The translations under genes and the position numbers were made by a program. Below are positions 19,364 to 28,129 of a stretch of DNA of 64,000 nucleotides, piece after piece. The DNA is from Oscillospiraceae bacterium. GTDB lineage: Bacteria > Bacillota > Clostridia > Oscillospirales > Oscillospiraceae. The DNA is taken from positions 50,187 through 114,186 of the forward strand of contig CACYYN010000003.1 in NCBI GenBank assembly GCA_902778665.1, written 5' to 3'. Position 1 is the stretch's first letter, and every line of letters starts with the position of its first letter. The notes below the pieces were generated by a model, which did no database searches, had not been told where the DNA came from, and saw only the letters and a program-made list of their open reading frames with translations.

Positions 19364-21126
19364 TGCGGAACCTCCTCTCCGTTGACAGCGGAGGCAAAAT
19401 AGATCATATCACTCACCTGGCGGGAGCTTGTGCCGTTTACGTGGTCAACATGGTTGTAGGCTTCATTTCCCTGGAAGACAATTTCACCGGTCTGGCCGCC
19501 GTCGAGATTGTAGGCATTAATGACGCCCTTTTCATAGAAGTGCTGTCCAAACTCTTTCACGTGCCAGCGGGCCTGTTTTTCATCGGAATGGTTGAGGGAC
19601 ATATAGAGATAGTGCAGCTTGCCGACCTGTCCGATCCCGGCTCGGGAATAGCCGGTGTTGACTTCTCCGATGGGATACCACTCCTCCTCAAAGTCGCGGC
19701 TGGTATTGAGCTGGCCGTTTTCCACCAGAATCGGCCCGAAGGCTACGGAAAAGACAATATCATTGTCGAGAATAAACTGCTGCATGGCCTCTGGCGTTGT
19801 TTCCTCATACTGGTGGAAGAACATGAAATCACCGGATGCGGTGATAAACAGTGTGTCAACGCAGTTGTATTTCTTCAGATCCTGTCCGTAGCGGTTGAGA
19901 TAGAGGCTTTCATTAAACCGGTAGAGCTGACGGTTATAGGCGACGATGCCCATATCGCGGAAGCGATAGTAATCTGCATTCATAGACACAACAGCATTGG
20001 TTGCCTTATGCATGGAGGTTGTATACTCCAGTACGTCAGAGCCGAACATGTCTCCCGCAAGTTTTCTGCGAATCTGAGAGCCGTCCTGTGTTTTGACTTC
20101 GCAGAAGGTGCAGGTGTTGCCGTCGATAATCTCCTTCCAGCAGATTACCAGAAGCGTATCATCAATGTAATATTGAATATCCTGATAATAGGAACCCGTG
20201 TTGAACTCCACATTGGGGTCAAAAACGACACGTTCATCCGGTTCCAGCAACCCGCTGTCTCTTGCCTGCTGAATGATGTTCATAATCTCAGAGGCATTTG
20301 CCGTGCTGACCTGACCGAAGCCTGACACCAGCGGATCCGGAGCGACGGTAGCATTTTCGGCGATTCGGTAGATGGGTTTTTTCTTAGCTTCTTCCAGTTC
20401 CAGAAGCTGCTGCTGTTCGGCGAGCTCTTCTGCATAGGCACTGGCAGCAATCGCTGCCTCCCGTGCTTTGTCTGTGGCGTAGCGGTTGATGCCGGCAGAA
20501 ATATCCGCTGTTTGCAGAGTCACTTTTGCAGCCGCTGCAGAACCGGATGCCGGCGCAACCTGGCAGAGGACAACCAGCAGAAGAACGAGTGTCATCACCA
20601 TACCGACAAACCGGACAAGCCAGCGTGGCGTTACATCAGCAAAAGTGATGCGAGGCGGCTTATCGGCACGCCGGGCGGCCTTTTCAGCCTTCAGCGCTTC
20701 TTTTTCAGCCCGTTTCTCCTCTTTTTCCGCTTTCAGTGCTTCCTTTTTTGCTTTTCTGGCCTCTTTCTCGGCCTGACGGGCTTCTGCGTCCTTTTTCCCT
20801 CTTACAGAGGAGGCAGACTCTGCAGATGACCCGGTGCTGAGGCTTCTCCCCTTCTCAGGGGTGTCCGTCCGTTTATATTTATCAGCAAAATGTGTGATTT
20901 TTTCTTCCTGTACGTCGTTGTCTACCGTGGTGAAAACAGCTGTGGGCTCAGAAAGTGCTTCTTCCTCTACCGGAGAATAGGTTGTGGTTGCATCCGGTGC
21001 AGAGACAGCTTCAACTTCCCTCTCTTCCGAGGACTGCTCTGTGTCCGGCTGTGAGGCAGCCGTGCTTTCGGTAAATTCCGTGAGAATATCGTCTATGGAA
21101 AAGTCAAAATCAAAATCGTTGCTCAT
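19360..21126 (-). CDS. Membrane-anchored NAGPA-type protein with long cytoplasmic coiled tail
   Basis: 588 residues from MSNDFDFDFSIDDILTEFTE; GGAGG precedes this ATG, and an in-frame extension to 21180 has no support. Residues 1-110 are acidic and Ser/Thr-rich. Residues 112-157 are a charged Lys/Ala/Glu heptad stretch likely to form a coiled coil. A single membrane segment is at about 171-190. The outer part is the NAGPA-like domain (FCEVKTQDGSQIRRKLAGD, NADYYRFRDMGIVAYNRQLY, NAYNLDGGQTGEIVF), clearly paralogous to the gene at 14332-15993. Middle gene of a three-gene operon. Probably acts on a phosphodiester-linked envelope glycan, by family inference only. Confidence 0.78.
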   Translation of the reverse strand: MSNDFDFDFSIDDILTEFTESTAASQPDTEQSSEEREVEAVSAPDATTTYSPVEEEALSEPTAVFTTVDNDVQEEKITHFADKYKRTDTPEKGRSLSTGSSAESASSVRGKKDAEARQAEKEARKAKKEALKAEKEEKRAEKEALKAEKAARRADKPPRITFADVTPRWLVRFVGMVMTLVLLLVVLCQVAPASGSAAAAKVTLQTADISAGINRYATDKAREAAIAASAYAEELAEQQQLLELEEAKKKPIYRIAENATVAPDPLVSGFGQVSTANASEIMNIIQQARDSGLLEPDERVVFDPNVEFNTGSYYQDIQYYIDDTLLVICWKEIIDGNTCTFCEVKTQDGSQIRRKLAGDMFGSDVLEYTTSMHKATNAVVSMNADYYRFRDMGIVAYNRQLYRFNESLYLNRYGQDLKKYNCVDTLFITASGDFMFFHQYEETTPEAMQQFILDNDIVFSVAFGPILVENGQLNTSRDFEEEWYPIGEVNTGYSRAGIGQVGKLHYLYMSLNHSDEKQARWHVKEFGQHFYEKGVINAYNLDGGQTGEIVFQGNEAYNHVDHVNGTSSRQVSDMIYFASAVNGEEVPQ

Positions 21127-21142
21127 GATATCCTCCGGTCTT

Positions 21143-21688
21143 TCAGCCCCGTCCGCCCTGGAGAGCGGTGAGCAGGTCATGATCCATCACCATCAGCCAG
21201 TTCCCATCGGTATAGGTTACGGTAATATCAAAAAAATCACTGGTGCAGCAGCTCTCACTGTCAGAAAGAATCTGCCGCAGGGCAGTATTGTAATCTACTT
21301 CCGGCATAGCAAGTGCTGCCTCATTGAGCTGGTTCAGATCGAGGTAGCGCAGAAGCACTTTCTGGCTTGCCTTTGTTCCCATCATGACGATATTCCCGGA
21401 GAGAGAGTAATCGTAGCTTTTCTGAAGCCCGGAAAGCATAATCTGTCCCTCTTCACTGTCCGGTACTTTTTCCAGCCCGAGAGAGGAATAGTTTTCCAGA
21501 TAGCTGCAGGCAGATTCATAGTTACCGGCCTTCAGTGCATTGAAAAATCCTGTAACGGCGTTCTGCGGATTGCCGGATGGACGGGCAAACAGAAGTCGAT
21601 CGGTTGAACCGATAAAACACAGCACCACGGCACCGATCACAATGAGAGCTGTGAGCGTAGCCCAGAATGCATTGGTTTTTCTGTCCAT
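21143..21688 (-). CDS. Small membrane-anchored extracytoplasmic protein
   Basis: A 181-residue protein with one N-terminal membrane segment (residues 8-28) and an outer domain of the kind seen in lumazine-binding-like or DUF4878 proteins (NAVTGFFNALKAGNYESACSY near the membrane and ITVTYTDGNWLMVMD at the end). I do not recognise a family with certainty. The layout matches the middle part of the fused protein at 14332-15993. First gene of the operon, 16 bases before the NAGPA gene, RBS AAAGGAG. Confidence 0.7.
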   Translation of the reverse strand: MDRKTNAFWATLTALIVIGAVVLCFIGSTDRLLFARPSGNPQNAVTGFFNALKAGNYESACSYLENYSSLGLEKVPDSEEGQIMLSGLQKSYDYSLSGNIVMMGTKASQKVLLRYLDLNQLNEAALAMPEVDYNTALRQILSDSESCCTSDFFDITVTYTDGNWLMVMDHDLLTALQGGRG

Positions 21689-21788
21689 GCGTCTGATGCT
21701 CCTTTACATGGCGATAATATCAGATTTTATTAGTATAGCACAATTATTCCGTTTCGTCGATAGAAATTGTGCTGCTGCAGGGAAAAGA

Positions 21789-21823
21789 AAAAGCTCACCG
21801 GACAGGAGATCCGGTGGGCTTTT
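21789..21823 (-). terminator. Terminator of the nucleoside ABC transporter operon
   Basis: 14-bp stem with one mismatch (arms 21789-21802 and 21810-21823, loop of 7), with a T-rich tail on the minus strand (CTTTTTCTTTT). Confidence 0.88.
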
Positions 21824-21867
21824 GGAAAATCGGCAGAGCTTGGTTCACCAATTGCTTCCGGAACAAC

Positions 21868-22869
21868 CTATCGTTCTTCCCGGAAGTAGGCAAGCCCCAG
21901 AGAGGCAGGTGGCTGATTTTCGCGCCGGTTGCGCATGCTGGTCAGAATAAGCACCACAACCGTCATCACGTAAGGGATCATCTTGTAGAGTTCCTTGAGC
22001 TCCATGTGTTCCATGGTAGTGGGGAGATAGAGATAGAGGATGTAGAGCCCGCCGAACAGGAAGGAGGACCAGATGCCCGTGCCCGGCCGCCAGATGGCAA
22101 AGATAACAAGTGCGATTGCCAGCCAGCCTCTGTCACCGAAAGCGTCATTGCTCCAGACGCCGCAGGCATAGTCCATCACGTAGTAAAGCCCGCCAAGGCC
22201 TGCAATCATGCACCCGATGCATGTTGCGGCGTATTTGTATTTTGTGATATTGATTCCGGCTGCATCCGCTGTGGCCGGGCTTTCGCCCACGGCACGCAGC
22301 TGTAAGCCCGTTCTGGTTTTTTTCAGCACATAGGAAGAGATCAGTGCTGCCAGAATCGCCACATAAGCGAGAAAGCTGTAGGAGAGGAACATCCGCCCGA
22401 ACCAGCCGAGGGAGTCGGCGAAAGGAAGCGTAGTCTTATACACGAGGCTGGTGCGGGAAAGCACAACGGAGGTCATGGAGGAGTTGGAAAGCTTGATCAG
22501 GGAGCCGCCGAAGAAGTTGCCGAAGCCCACGCCGAAGGTTGTCATGGCAAGGCCGGTGACGTTCTGGTTGGAGCGCAGGGTAACTGTCAGAAAGCAGTAG
22601 AGCAATCCCATCAGAAGTGAGCCGAGCAGGCAGCAAAGAAGCGGAATAATCAGAGCAAGCACATTGCTGAAATGTCCGGAAGCCGTGGCAGACTGCTCAT
22701 AGAAAAAAGATCCGATGACACCGCAGATGCCGCCGACGTACATGACGCCCGGAATTCCGAGGTTCAGATTGCCGGACTTCTCCGTGAGGATTTCTCCGGT
22801 GCAGCCGAAAATCAGAGGGATGCCCTGGACGATGGCACGGGGAATGAACGTAGAAAGAAAACCGAGCAT
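21868..22869 (-). CDS. nupQ: Nucleoside-type ABC transporter permease 2
   Basis: A 333-residue permease of the BMP-associated family (NupQ/YufQ-like) with about nine membrane segments. It starts MLGFLSTFIPRAIVQGIPLIF and holds the typical GCTGEILTEKSGNLNLGIPG motif and VGESPATADAAGINITKYKY. Only three bases separate it from the first permease, and it closes the operon. In Bacillus subtilis the equivalent system imports nucleosides. The guanine riboswitch in front of this operon points to purine nucleosides or bases. Confidence 0.88.
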   Translation of the reverse strand: MLGFLSTFIPRAIVQGIPLIFGCTGEILTEKSGNLNLGIPGVMYVGGICGVIGSFFYEQSATASGHFSNVLALIIPLLCCLLGSLLMGLLYCFLTVTLRSNQNVTGLAMTTFGVGFGNFFGGSLIKLSNSSMTSVVLSRTSLVYKTTLPFADSLGWFGRMFLSYSFLAYVAILAALISSYVLKKTRTGLQLRAVGESPATADAAGINITKYKYAATCIGCMIAGLGGLYYVMDYACGVWSNDAFGDRGWLAIALVIFAIWRPGTGIWSSFLFGGLYILYLYLPTTMEHMELKELYKMIPYVMTVVVLILTSMRNRRENQPPASLGLAYFREER

Positions 22870-22872
22870 GAA

Positions 22873-23961
22873 TTAACCCTCCTTTTTCTTTGCGCTGCGG
22901 AAGCTCACGCGGTAACGGATGAAAAACTCACAGCCGATGATGAAGAAGATAATAATACCGGTCAGAATATCGGAGAAGGAAGTGTTGAGTGAGAACGCCG
23001 TGGCAATTTCGCTGGCACCGCGGTTCAGAAATACCAGAAGGAAGCTGGTCAGAATCATGGTAAACGGATTGAAGTGAGACATCCAGCTCACCATAACACC
23101 TGTGAATCCGCGTCCGCCTGCAAGGGTGGTGGTCAGTGTGTGGTTGATGCCTGCCACCAGAATCAGCCCGACCATACCGCATACACCGCCGGAAACCAGC
23201 AGGGTGCGGATCATAACCCGCTCCACCTTGATGCCGATGTACCGTGCTGTCCGTTCGCTCTCGCCCACCACGGCAATCTCGTAGCCGTGCTTGGTGAAGT
23301 TGAGATATACATAAGTGGCAACGGTCATTATAAGAGCTACGATGATCGGCAGAAGATATTTGTTTCCGATCTGGATCCATCCGAATTCCGAGGCATTGTT
23401 GATGATGCCGATGGTGCCGGAACCCTTCGGATTTTCCCATACAATGGCAAAGCAGGCAACAAGCTGGGTTGCGATGTAGTTCATCATGAGGGTGAAGAGG
23501 GTGTCGTTGGTGTTCCATTTTGCCTTGAAATAAGCGGGGATTGCCGCCCAGAGAGCACCGCAGACAATGCTGGCCACACACATCAGAACAATCAGCACCC
23601 ATTCGGGCACCTTGTCCGTCAGGGTGATCATGCAGGCAGCGGCTGCCCATGCACCCATCAGGATCTGACCTTCCCCGCCGACGTTCCAGAAGCGCATCTT
23701 AAAGGCGGGGGTGAGTGCCAACGCTATGAGCAGAAGCACAGAGGTGTTCTGGGCTGTGACCCAGGTTTTGCGCTTGGAGCCGAAGGCTCCTTTGATCACG
23801 GCGGCAAATACGTCGAGAGGGTTCAGCCGGGTCAGAAGGATCGTGACAATGCTGCACAGAACAAGTGCGAGGAGAATAGCAATCAGCCTGATTCCCCAGA
23901 CTTTCAGCATCGAAAGATCATCCCGCTTGGAGATATGGAAAAGAGGTTCTCTGTTTTTCAT
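22873..23961 (-). CDS. nupP: Nucleoside-type ABC transporter permease 1
   Basis: A 362-residue polytopic permease (NupP/YufP-like). It has the family motif FWNVGGEGQILMGAWAAAA, the EIAVVGESERTARYIGIKVE loop that contacts the ATPase, and GGRGFTGVMVSWMSHFNP near the end. Its start overlaps the ATPase stop by four bases, showing tight coupling. Confidence 0.9.
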   Translation of the reverse strand: MKNREPLFHISKRDDLSMLKVWGIRLIAILLALVLCSIVTILLTRLNPLDVFAAVIKGAFGSKRKTWVTAQNTSVLLLIALALTPAFKMRFWNVGGEGQILMGAWAAAACMITLTDKVPEWVLIVLMCVASIVCGALWAAIPAYFKAKWNTNDTLFTLMMNYIATQLVACFAIVWENPKGSGTIGIINNASEFGWIQIGNKYLLPIIVALIMTVATYVYLNFTKHGYEIAVVGESERTARYIGIKVERVMIRTLLVSGGVCGMVGLILVAGINHTLTTTLAGGRGFTGVMVSWMSHFNPFTMILTSFLLVFLNRGASEIATAFSLNTSFSDILTGIIIFFIIGCEFFIRYRVSFRSAKKKEG

Positions 23962-25490
23962 TTTTCTGTGTTACCTCCCAGGGATGTCATCATCCTGCCG
24001 ATTTCCCGTTTGTCGGCGCCTCTTCCTTCCACAATTCCGCTGACCTTTCCGCCGCACAGAACGAGAATTCTGTCGGAAAGCTCCAGCAGCACGTCCAGGT
24101 CTTCCCCGACGTAGATTACCCCCACGCCGGACATTTTCTGCTTGTTCAGCAGGTCGTAAATCACATAGGATGAGTTCACATCCAGTCCGCGAACGGCATA
24201 GGCTGTCAAAAGAATAGAGGGTGCTGCGGCAATCTCTCTGCCCACAAGAACCTTCTGCACATTGCCGCCGGAGAGCCTGCGTACCGGAGTGGAGATGCTG
24301 GGGGTGACAACCTCCAGTTCCTTCACCACAGTTTCCGCCAGCTCGTGGGGTGCTTTGCGGTCCGTCAGGAAGGAGTGGCCGCGGCGGAAGGAGCGCAGCA
24401 TCATATTGTCTGCCAGATCCATGTTGCCTACAAGCCCCATTCCCAGTCGGTCTTCCGGCACAAAGGAGAGAGAGACTCCTTTTTTGCGGATTTCCAGCGG
24501 ATCCTTGCCGAGCAGCTCGTCACGGCTGCCGTCATCCTCTATATAGCTGATCGAGCCGGTCTCTGCGACCTGCAGCCCGGCGATTGCTTCCAGCAGTTCC
24601 TTCTGCCCGCAGCCGGAGATGCCGGCAATGCCGAGAATTTCTCCGCTGTTAAGAGAGAAGGAAACATGGTCCAGCTTCAGAATGCCGTCCTGAGAGCGGA
24701 CGGTGAGATCCTTCACCTCAAGCCGTGGCTTGGAGTTCACGGGTTCCGGGCGTTCAATGTTCAGCTGCACGGCCCGGCCAACCATCATGTTGGTCATCTC
24801 TTCCGCATTGGTGTTTTTTGTCAGCACATCGCCGACAAACTGCCCCTTCCGGAGAATTGCCACCCGGTCGGAGATTTCCTCCACCTCGTGGAGCTTGTGT
24901 GTGATAATAACGATAGCTTTTCCGTCAGAGCGCATATTGCGCAGCACGGCGAAGAGCCTGTCCGTTTCCTGCGGGGTGAGAACGGCTGTCGGCTCATCGA
25001 GAATCAGAATGTTGGCATTGCGGTAGAGCACCTTGACGATCTCCACCGTCTGCTTCTGGGAGACGGACATGTCATAGATCTTCTGCTCCGGGTTTACATC
25101 AAAGCCGTAGCGGCTGCAGATGTCCCGTATTTTCTCGGTGGCGGCCTTCATGTCAAAAGGCTCCTCCAGCCCGAGGACTATATTCTCGGCGGCAGTGAGC
25201 ACGTCCACCAGCTTAAAGTGCTGGTGCACCATTCCGATGCCCAGCGTGAAAGCATCCTTCGGGGAGCGGATGACAACTTCCTTCCCGTCTACTTCAATGG
25301 TGCCCTCATCCGGAAAGTAGATGCCGGAGAGCATGTTCATCAGAGTGGTCTTCCCGCTTCCGTTTTCTCCGAGAATGGATAGAATCTCCCCCCGGTAGAT
25401 GTCCAGCCAGACCTTATCGTTTGCAATCACCTTGGTGCCGAAGCGCTTGGTGATGTTTCTCATTTTTACAATGGGTTCTTTGTTATCCAA
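23958..25490 (-). CDS. nupO: Nucleoside-type ABC transporter ATPase, two nucleotide-binding domains
   Basis: A 510-residue fused double ABC ATPase typical of this family. Domain 1 has Walker A GENGSGKTTLMNMLSGI and Walker B LILDEPTAVLTPQE. Domain 2 has a degenerate Walker A (GISGCGQKELLEAIAG), signature LSGGNVQKVLVGRE, and a Walker B region reading LTAYAVRGLDV where PTRGLDV is usual. Such a degenerate second site is common in sugar/nucleoside importers. It lies 113 bases downstream of the binding-protein gene, separated by an intercistronic terminator. Confidence 0.93.
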   Translation of the reverse strand: MDNKEPIVKMRNITKRFGTKVIANDKVWLDIYRGEILSILGENGSGKTTLMNMLSGIYFPDEGTIEVDGKEVVIRSPKDAFTLGIGMVHQHFKLVDVLTAAENIVLGLEEPFDMKAATEKIRDICSRYGFDVNPEQKIYDMSVSQKQTVEIVKVLYRNANILILDEPTAVLTPQETDRLFAVLRNMRSDGKAIVIITHKLHEVEEISDRVAILRKGQFVGDVLTKNTNAEEMTNMMVGRAVQLNIERPEPVNSKPRLEVKDLTVRSQDGILKLDHVSFSLNSGEILGIAGISGCGQKELLEAIAGLQVAETGSISYIEDDGSRDELLGKDPLEIRKKGVSLSFVPEDRLGMGLVGNMDLADNMMLRSFRRGHSFLTDRKAPHELAETVVKELEVVTPSISTPVRRLSGGNVQKVLVGREIAAAPSILLTAYAVRGLDVNSSYVIYDLLNKQKMSGVGVIYVGEDLDVLLELSDRILVLCGGKVSGIVEGRGADKREIGRMMTSLGGNTEK

Positions 25491-25544
25491 AAGAATTCCT
25501 CCTGTGCGCGTGGTTGCCTATTGTGTCCCGTCCTGTTTGAACTG

Positions 25545-25579
25545 TAAAAGAAAAGCTCCGGGGGAAAGGCCGGAGCTTT
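25545..25579 (-). terminator. Intercistronic terminator between binding protein and ATPase genes
   Basis: 10-bp stem AAAGCTCCGG / CCGGAGCTTT (25552-25579) with a TTCTTTT tail on the minus strand. Partial read-through would give more binding protein than membrane complex, a common arrangement in ABC operons. Confidence 0.85.
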
Positions 25580-25603
25580 AAAAAACCTGTCTTGCCTGGG
25601 AAT

Positions 25604-26764
25604 TCAGAATACAGTATTGAGAAGGCTGATGCCGTCGATCTGGAGATCAAAGTAAGGAGCGGACTGGGTGGTGGACTCTGCAAAGTAGCCATCCACAACA
25701 TGCTCATTGGTCTCAGCGGTAAGGGTCTCGCCGTTTACGGTGAAGGTGGAGCAGTCAAACACATGGAGCTCGCCGGAGAGGAGCTTTGCCTTGACTTCTT
25801 CAAGAGCTTCTTCCGTGCCTGCAGCGGCTGCAGCGCCGATGCTGCCGACCTGGACGGAATCGGTTGCGAAGGTGCCGACCCAGTCGGTGTCAATGGCAGT
25901 GCCGTCGGTGACGCACTGGATGGCGTACTCAACGTAAGGAGCCCAGTTGATACGGGAGTAGATCACATAGGTGTTGGGGCATGCATCGCCGGTGGGAACG
26001 TTGTAGGTCACGTCGGGAACACCTGCGGTCTCGCAAGCGGTGGGAGCGCCCATGGAGTCAGCATGCTGGGAGAGAAGAGCAGCACCGTCAGCAATCAGAG
26101 TGTTTGCGCCTTCCTTCTCGGCGGTCTCGTCATACCAGGAACCGGTGAAGGTGACCTTCATGGAGGTGTTGGGAACGACGGAGCGAACGCCGAGGAACCA
26201 GGAGGTATAACCGGAGATAACTTCTGCATAGGTGTAAGCGCCGACATAGCCGACCTTCACGTTGCCGTTCTCGTCGTAGTTAGCATCGGTGAGAACGCCG
26301 TTGTCAATCATTTCCTGGAGCTTGAGGCCTGCAGCAACACCTGCGAGGTAACGGCCTTCATAGATGGAAGCAAATGCGTCATGGAAGTTATCGAGATTCA
26401 CAATCTGAGCCTGGTAACCGGTGGCGTGCAGGAACTGAACTTCGGGATATTCCTTTGCGGCGCGGATCATATAGTCTTCATGGCCGAAGCTGTCAGCAAA
26501 AACGATGTCGCAGCCGTCATCGGCCAGGTCGCAGGCGACTTCATAGCAGTCTTCACCTTCGGAAACGCCGGTCTTGATCACGAGCTCAGCGCCCATTTTT
26601 GCGCAGGCTTCCTGGGTAGCAACGATGAAGTTGTTATCATAGGTGGAGTTCTCGTCGTGCAGGGTGATGAGGCCAACTTTAACCGTGCCTTCCGCAGCAG
26701 CGCTGAAAGCGCCCAGGGAAACGACCATAACAAGAACCAGGAGCAGAGAGACAATCTTTTTCAT
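25604..26764 (-). CDS. nupN: BMP-family substrate-binding protein, no lipobox
   Basis: A 386-residue periplasmic-type binding protein of the BMP (basic membrane protein/PnrA) family, expected to bind a nucleoside. Seen: TVKVGLITLHDENSTYDNNF, DIVFADSFGHEDYM, YEGRYLAGVAAGLKLQEM and KVGYVGAYTYAEVISGYTSW. The start MKKIVSLLLVLVMVVSLGAF gives a classic signal peptide ending SAAAEG with no cysteine, so unlike most relatives it is not predicted to be a lipoprotein. A longer frame to 26875 passes through the leader and was rejected. First gene of the operon under the guanine riboswitch. Confidence 0.9.
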   Translation of the reverse strand: MKKIVSLLLVLVMVVSLGAFSAAAEGTVKVGLITLHDENSTYDNNFIVATQEACAKMGAELVIKTGVSEGEDCYEVACDLADDGCDIVFADSFGHEDYMIRAAKEYPEVQFLHATGYQAQIVNLDNFHDAFASIYEGRYLAGVAAGLKLQEMIDNGVLTDANYDENGNVKVGYVGAYTYAEVISGYTSWFLGVRSVVPNTSMKVTFTGSWYDETAEKEGANTLIADGAALLSQHADSMGAPTACETAGVPDVTYNVPTGDACPNTYVIYSRINWAPYVEYAIQCVTDGTAIDTDWVGTFATDSVQVGSIGAAAAAGTEEALEEVKAKLLSGELHVFDCSTFTVNGETLTAETNEHVVDGYFAESTTQSAPYFDLQIDGISLLNTVF

Positions 26765-26792
26765 GTTTGAAGAAATCCCTTTCTTTGTTAGT

Positions 26793-26847
26793 AATACCGC
26801 ACCGGTGCTGCGAAGAGATGTCTCCATGTCTGCACCGATGCGGTAAT
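26793..26847 (-). other. Second strong hairpin in the binding-protein leader
   Basis: Arms TACCGCACCGGTGC (26795-26808) and GCACCGATGCGGTA (26832-26845) pair over about 14-16 bp with one G-T wobble and an apical loop of 23. It lies after the riboswitch terminator and ends about 28 bases before the ATG. There is no T-run, so it is not a terminator. Confidence 0.6.
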
Positions 26848-26852
26848 CCGTA

Positions 26853-26882
26853 CAAAAAGGGGCCCAGCAAAACACTGTGCCC
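26853..26882 (-). terminator. Riboswitch expression-platform terminator
   Basis: Minus-strand stem GGGCACAG / CTGGGCCC (one mismatch) followed by CCTTTTTGT, placed just after the aptamer. Its position fits a ligand-dependent terminator that stops transcription when guanine is plentiful. Confidence 0.75.
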
Positions 26883-26899
26883 TCGTAAAATACTTCCTA

Positions 26900-26968
26900 C
26901 CATACGATAGTCCGGTATTTACGGCACCGGGTAGAGACACAAAACCATATCTTTTGCATATATCGAAG
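26900..26968 (-). ncRNA. Purine riboswitch aptamer, guanine type
   Basis: The minus strand carries the purine-aptamer elements in order: P1 5' arm CGATA, J1/2 TATATG, the L2 loop GATATGG, J2/3 TCTCTACC, L3 CCGTAAAT, then GACTATCG closing P1. The ligand-specifying base in J3/1 is C (GACTA), as in guanine/hypoxanthine aptamers; adenine aptamers have U there. It sits between a consensus promoter and a terminator, ahead of the nupNOPQ-type operon. Confidence 0.93.
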
Positions 26969-26990
26969 GCGATATTCAATTTAGGCCTAT

Positions 26991-27019
26991 ATCATAAACG
27001 ATGGTTTGCTATTTGTCAA
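26991..27019 (-). promoter_or_regulatory. Promoter driving the guanine riboswitch operon
   Basis: Minus-strand -35 TTGACA (27014-27019), 17-base spacer, -10 TATGAT (26991-26996). Transcription would start just before the aptamer. Confidence 0.82.
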
Positions 27020-27085
27020 CCCTAAAATTCAGCGTTTTCCATAAAAAAGTGACGAAAATTTTGTGCAACATGCTGATAAAGAAGC

Positions 27086-27658
27086 TTATTTTTCAAACTC
27101 CAGTCCATTATCCGACATGGAAGCGATTTTTGCCAGCGACTCTACACGCATTCCTTCCTCACGAAGCTTCTTTCCGCCGCCCTGAAAGGCTTTTTCCACT
27201 GCAATTCCCGCGCCGACAACCTCTGCTCCGGCCTGCCGGCAGATCTCCCGCAGACCAAAAAGCGCTGCGCCGGTTGCCAGAAAGTCGTCCACAATCAGCA
27301 CCCGGTCGTTTGCTCCGAGATATTCCTTTGATACGACAATCGTGTTGGTTCCCCCGTGGGTGAATGACTCCACCTCAGCCGACCACACTTCGTCGGAGAT
27401 GTTTTTCGTCTTGCTCTTTTTCGCAAAAACCAGCGGACAGCCGAATACATATCCCGCCATGGCTGCTATGGCAATGCCCGATGCTTCCACAGTGAGAATC
27501 TTGTTGACACGCTCTCCCCCATACAGCCGTTTCAGCTCCTGCGCCATGTCATAGAGCAGCTGCGGGTCAATCTGGTGGTTGAGAAAGTTATCCACCTTCA
27601 GAATTCCGCCGGGTCTGACCTTTCCGTCCTTTTGGATCCGCTCTTCCAGCTTTTTCAT
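27086..27658 (-). CDS. xpt: Xanthine phosphoribosyltransferase
   Basis: Purine salvage enzyme making XMP from xanthine and PRPP, 190 residues. The PRPP-binding loop is VLIVDDFLATGAALFGL, with TVEASGIAIAAMAGYVFG and FAKKSKTKNISDEVW typical of Xpt rather than Apt. The ATG at 27658 is chosen because AAGGAG lies nine bases upstream; an in-frame TTG two codons earlier is less likely. It lies just upstream of the riboswitch promoter, so purine salvage and import genes are adjacent, although the riboswitch itself controls only the transporter. Confidence 0.95.
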   Translation of the reverse strand: MKKLEERIQKDGKVRPGGILKVDNFLNHQIDPQLLYDMAQELKRLYGGERVNKILTVEASGIAIAAMAGYVFGCPLVFAKKSKTKNISDEVWSAEVESFTHGGTNTIVVSKEYLGANDRVLIVDDFLATGAALFGLREICRQAGAEVVGAGIAVEKAFQGGGKKLREEGMRVESLAKIASMSDNGLEFEK

Positions 27659-27681
27659 ATGCAAAATCTCCTTAAATACCG

Positions 27682-27713
27682 AAAAAAGCCCGTCACCAAA
27701 ACTGGACAGGCTT
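27682..27713 (-). terminator. Terminator between rpmB and xpt
   Basis: Minus-strand 9-bp stem AAGCCTGTC / GACGGGCTT with a loop of about 8, followed by TTTTTTCGG. xpt therefore needs read-through or a promoter I could not see. Confidence 0.85.
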
Positions 27714-27733
27714 GTTTCGGGTAATATTGTTGA

Positions 27734-27922
27734 TTACAGCGCGCGCGTTACCTTGCCGCTGCGGAGGCAGCGGGTGCAGACGTAGACATGCTGGGGAGCA
27801 CCGTCCACAATTGCCTTCACGCGCTTCACATTGGGCTTCCAAGTGCGGTTGGAACGTCTGTGGGAATGGCTAACTTTGATGCCGAAGGTGACGCCCTTAT
27901 CGCAGAACTGGCATTTTGCCAT
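27734..27922 (-). CDS. rpmB: Ribosomal protein bL28
   Basis: Large-subunit protein of 62 residues, MAKCQFCDKGVTFGIKVSHS, with the SHRRSNRTWKPNVKRV core and a zinc-ribbon Cys pattern (CQFC near the start, CTRC near the end), i.e. the zinc-binding C+ form. The ATG at 27922 follows GAGGAGGTG. An extension to 27940 was rejected. Confidence 0.97.
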   Translation of the reverse strand: MAKCQFCDKGVTFGIKVSHSHRRSNRTWKPNVKRVKAIVDGAPQHVYVCTRCLRSGKVTRAL

Positions 27923-28058
27923 GCTGAAGCACCTCCTCAATTGGTTTTCGCTGACAGGACAGCTTTGTTATAATAGCAGAACGTTATGTCAATTGCAAGC
28001 AAAATTTTTCCAAATCACGTAAATTTGTCATCTGCAGGAGAAAATTCACGGAAAGACG

Positions 28059-28087
28059 TTGAAAGATGGGGCAAAAAATATTATTAT
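28059..28087 (+). promoter_or_regulatory. Promoter of hprK
   Basis: -35 TTGAAA (28059-28064), 17-base spacer, -10 TATTAT (28082-28087). RBS GGAGG lies just before the hprK ATG. Confidence 0.7.
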
Positions 28088-28129
28088 GTACAATGCCGAT
28101 AAGCAACAATCTGTACCGGAGGAAAAACA

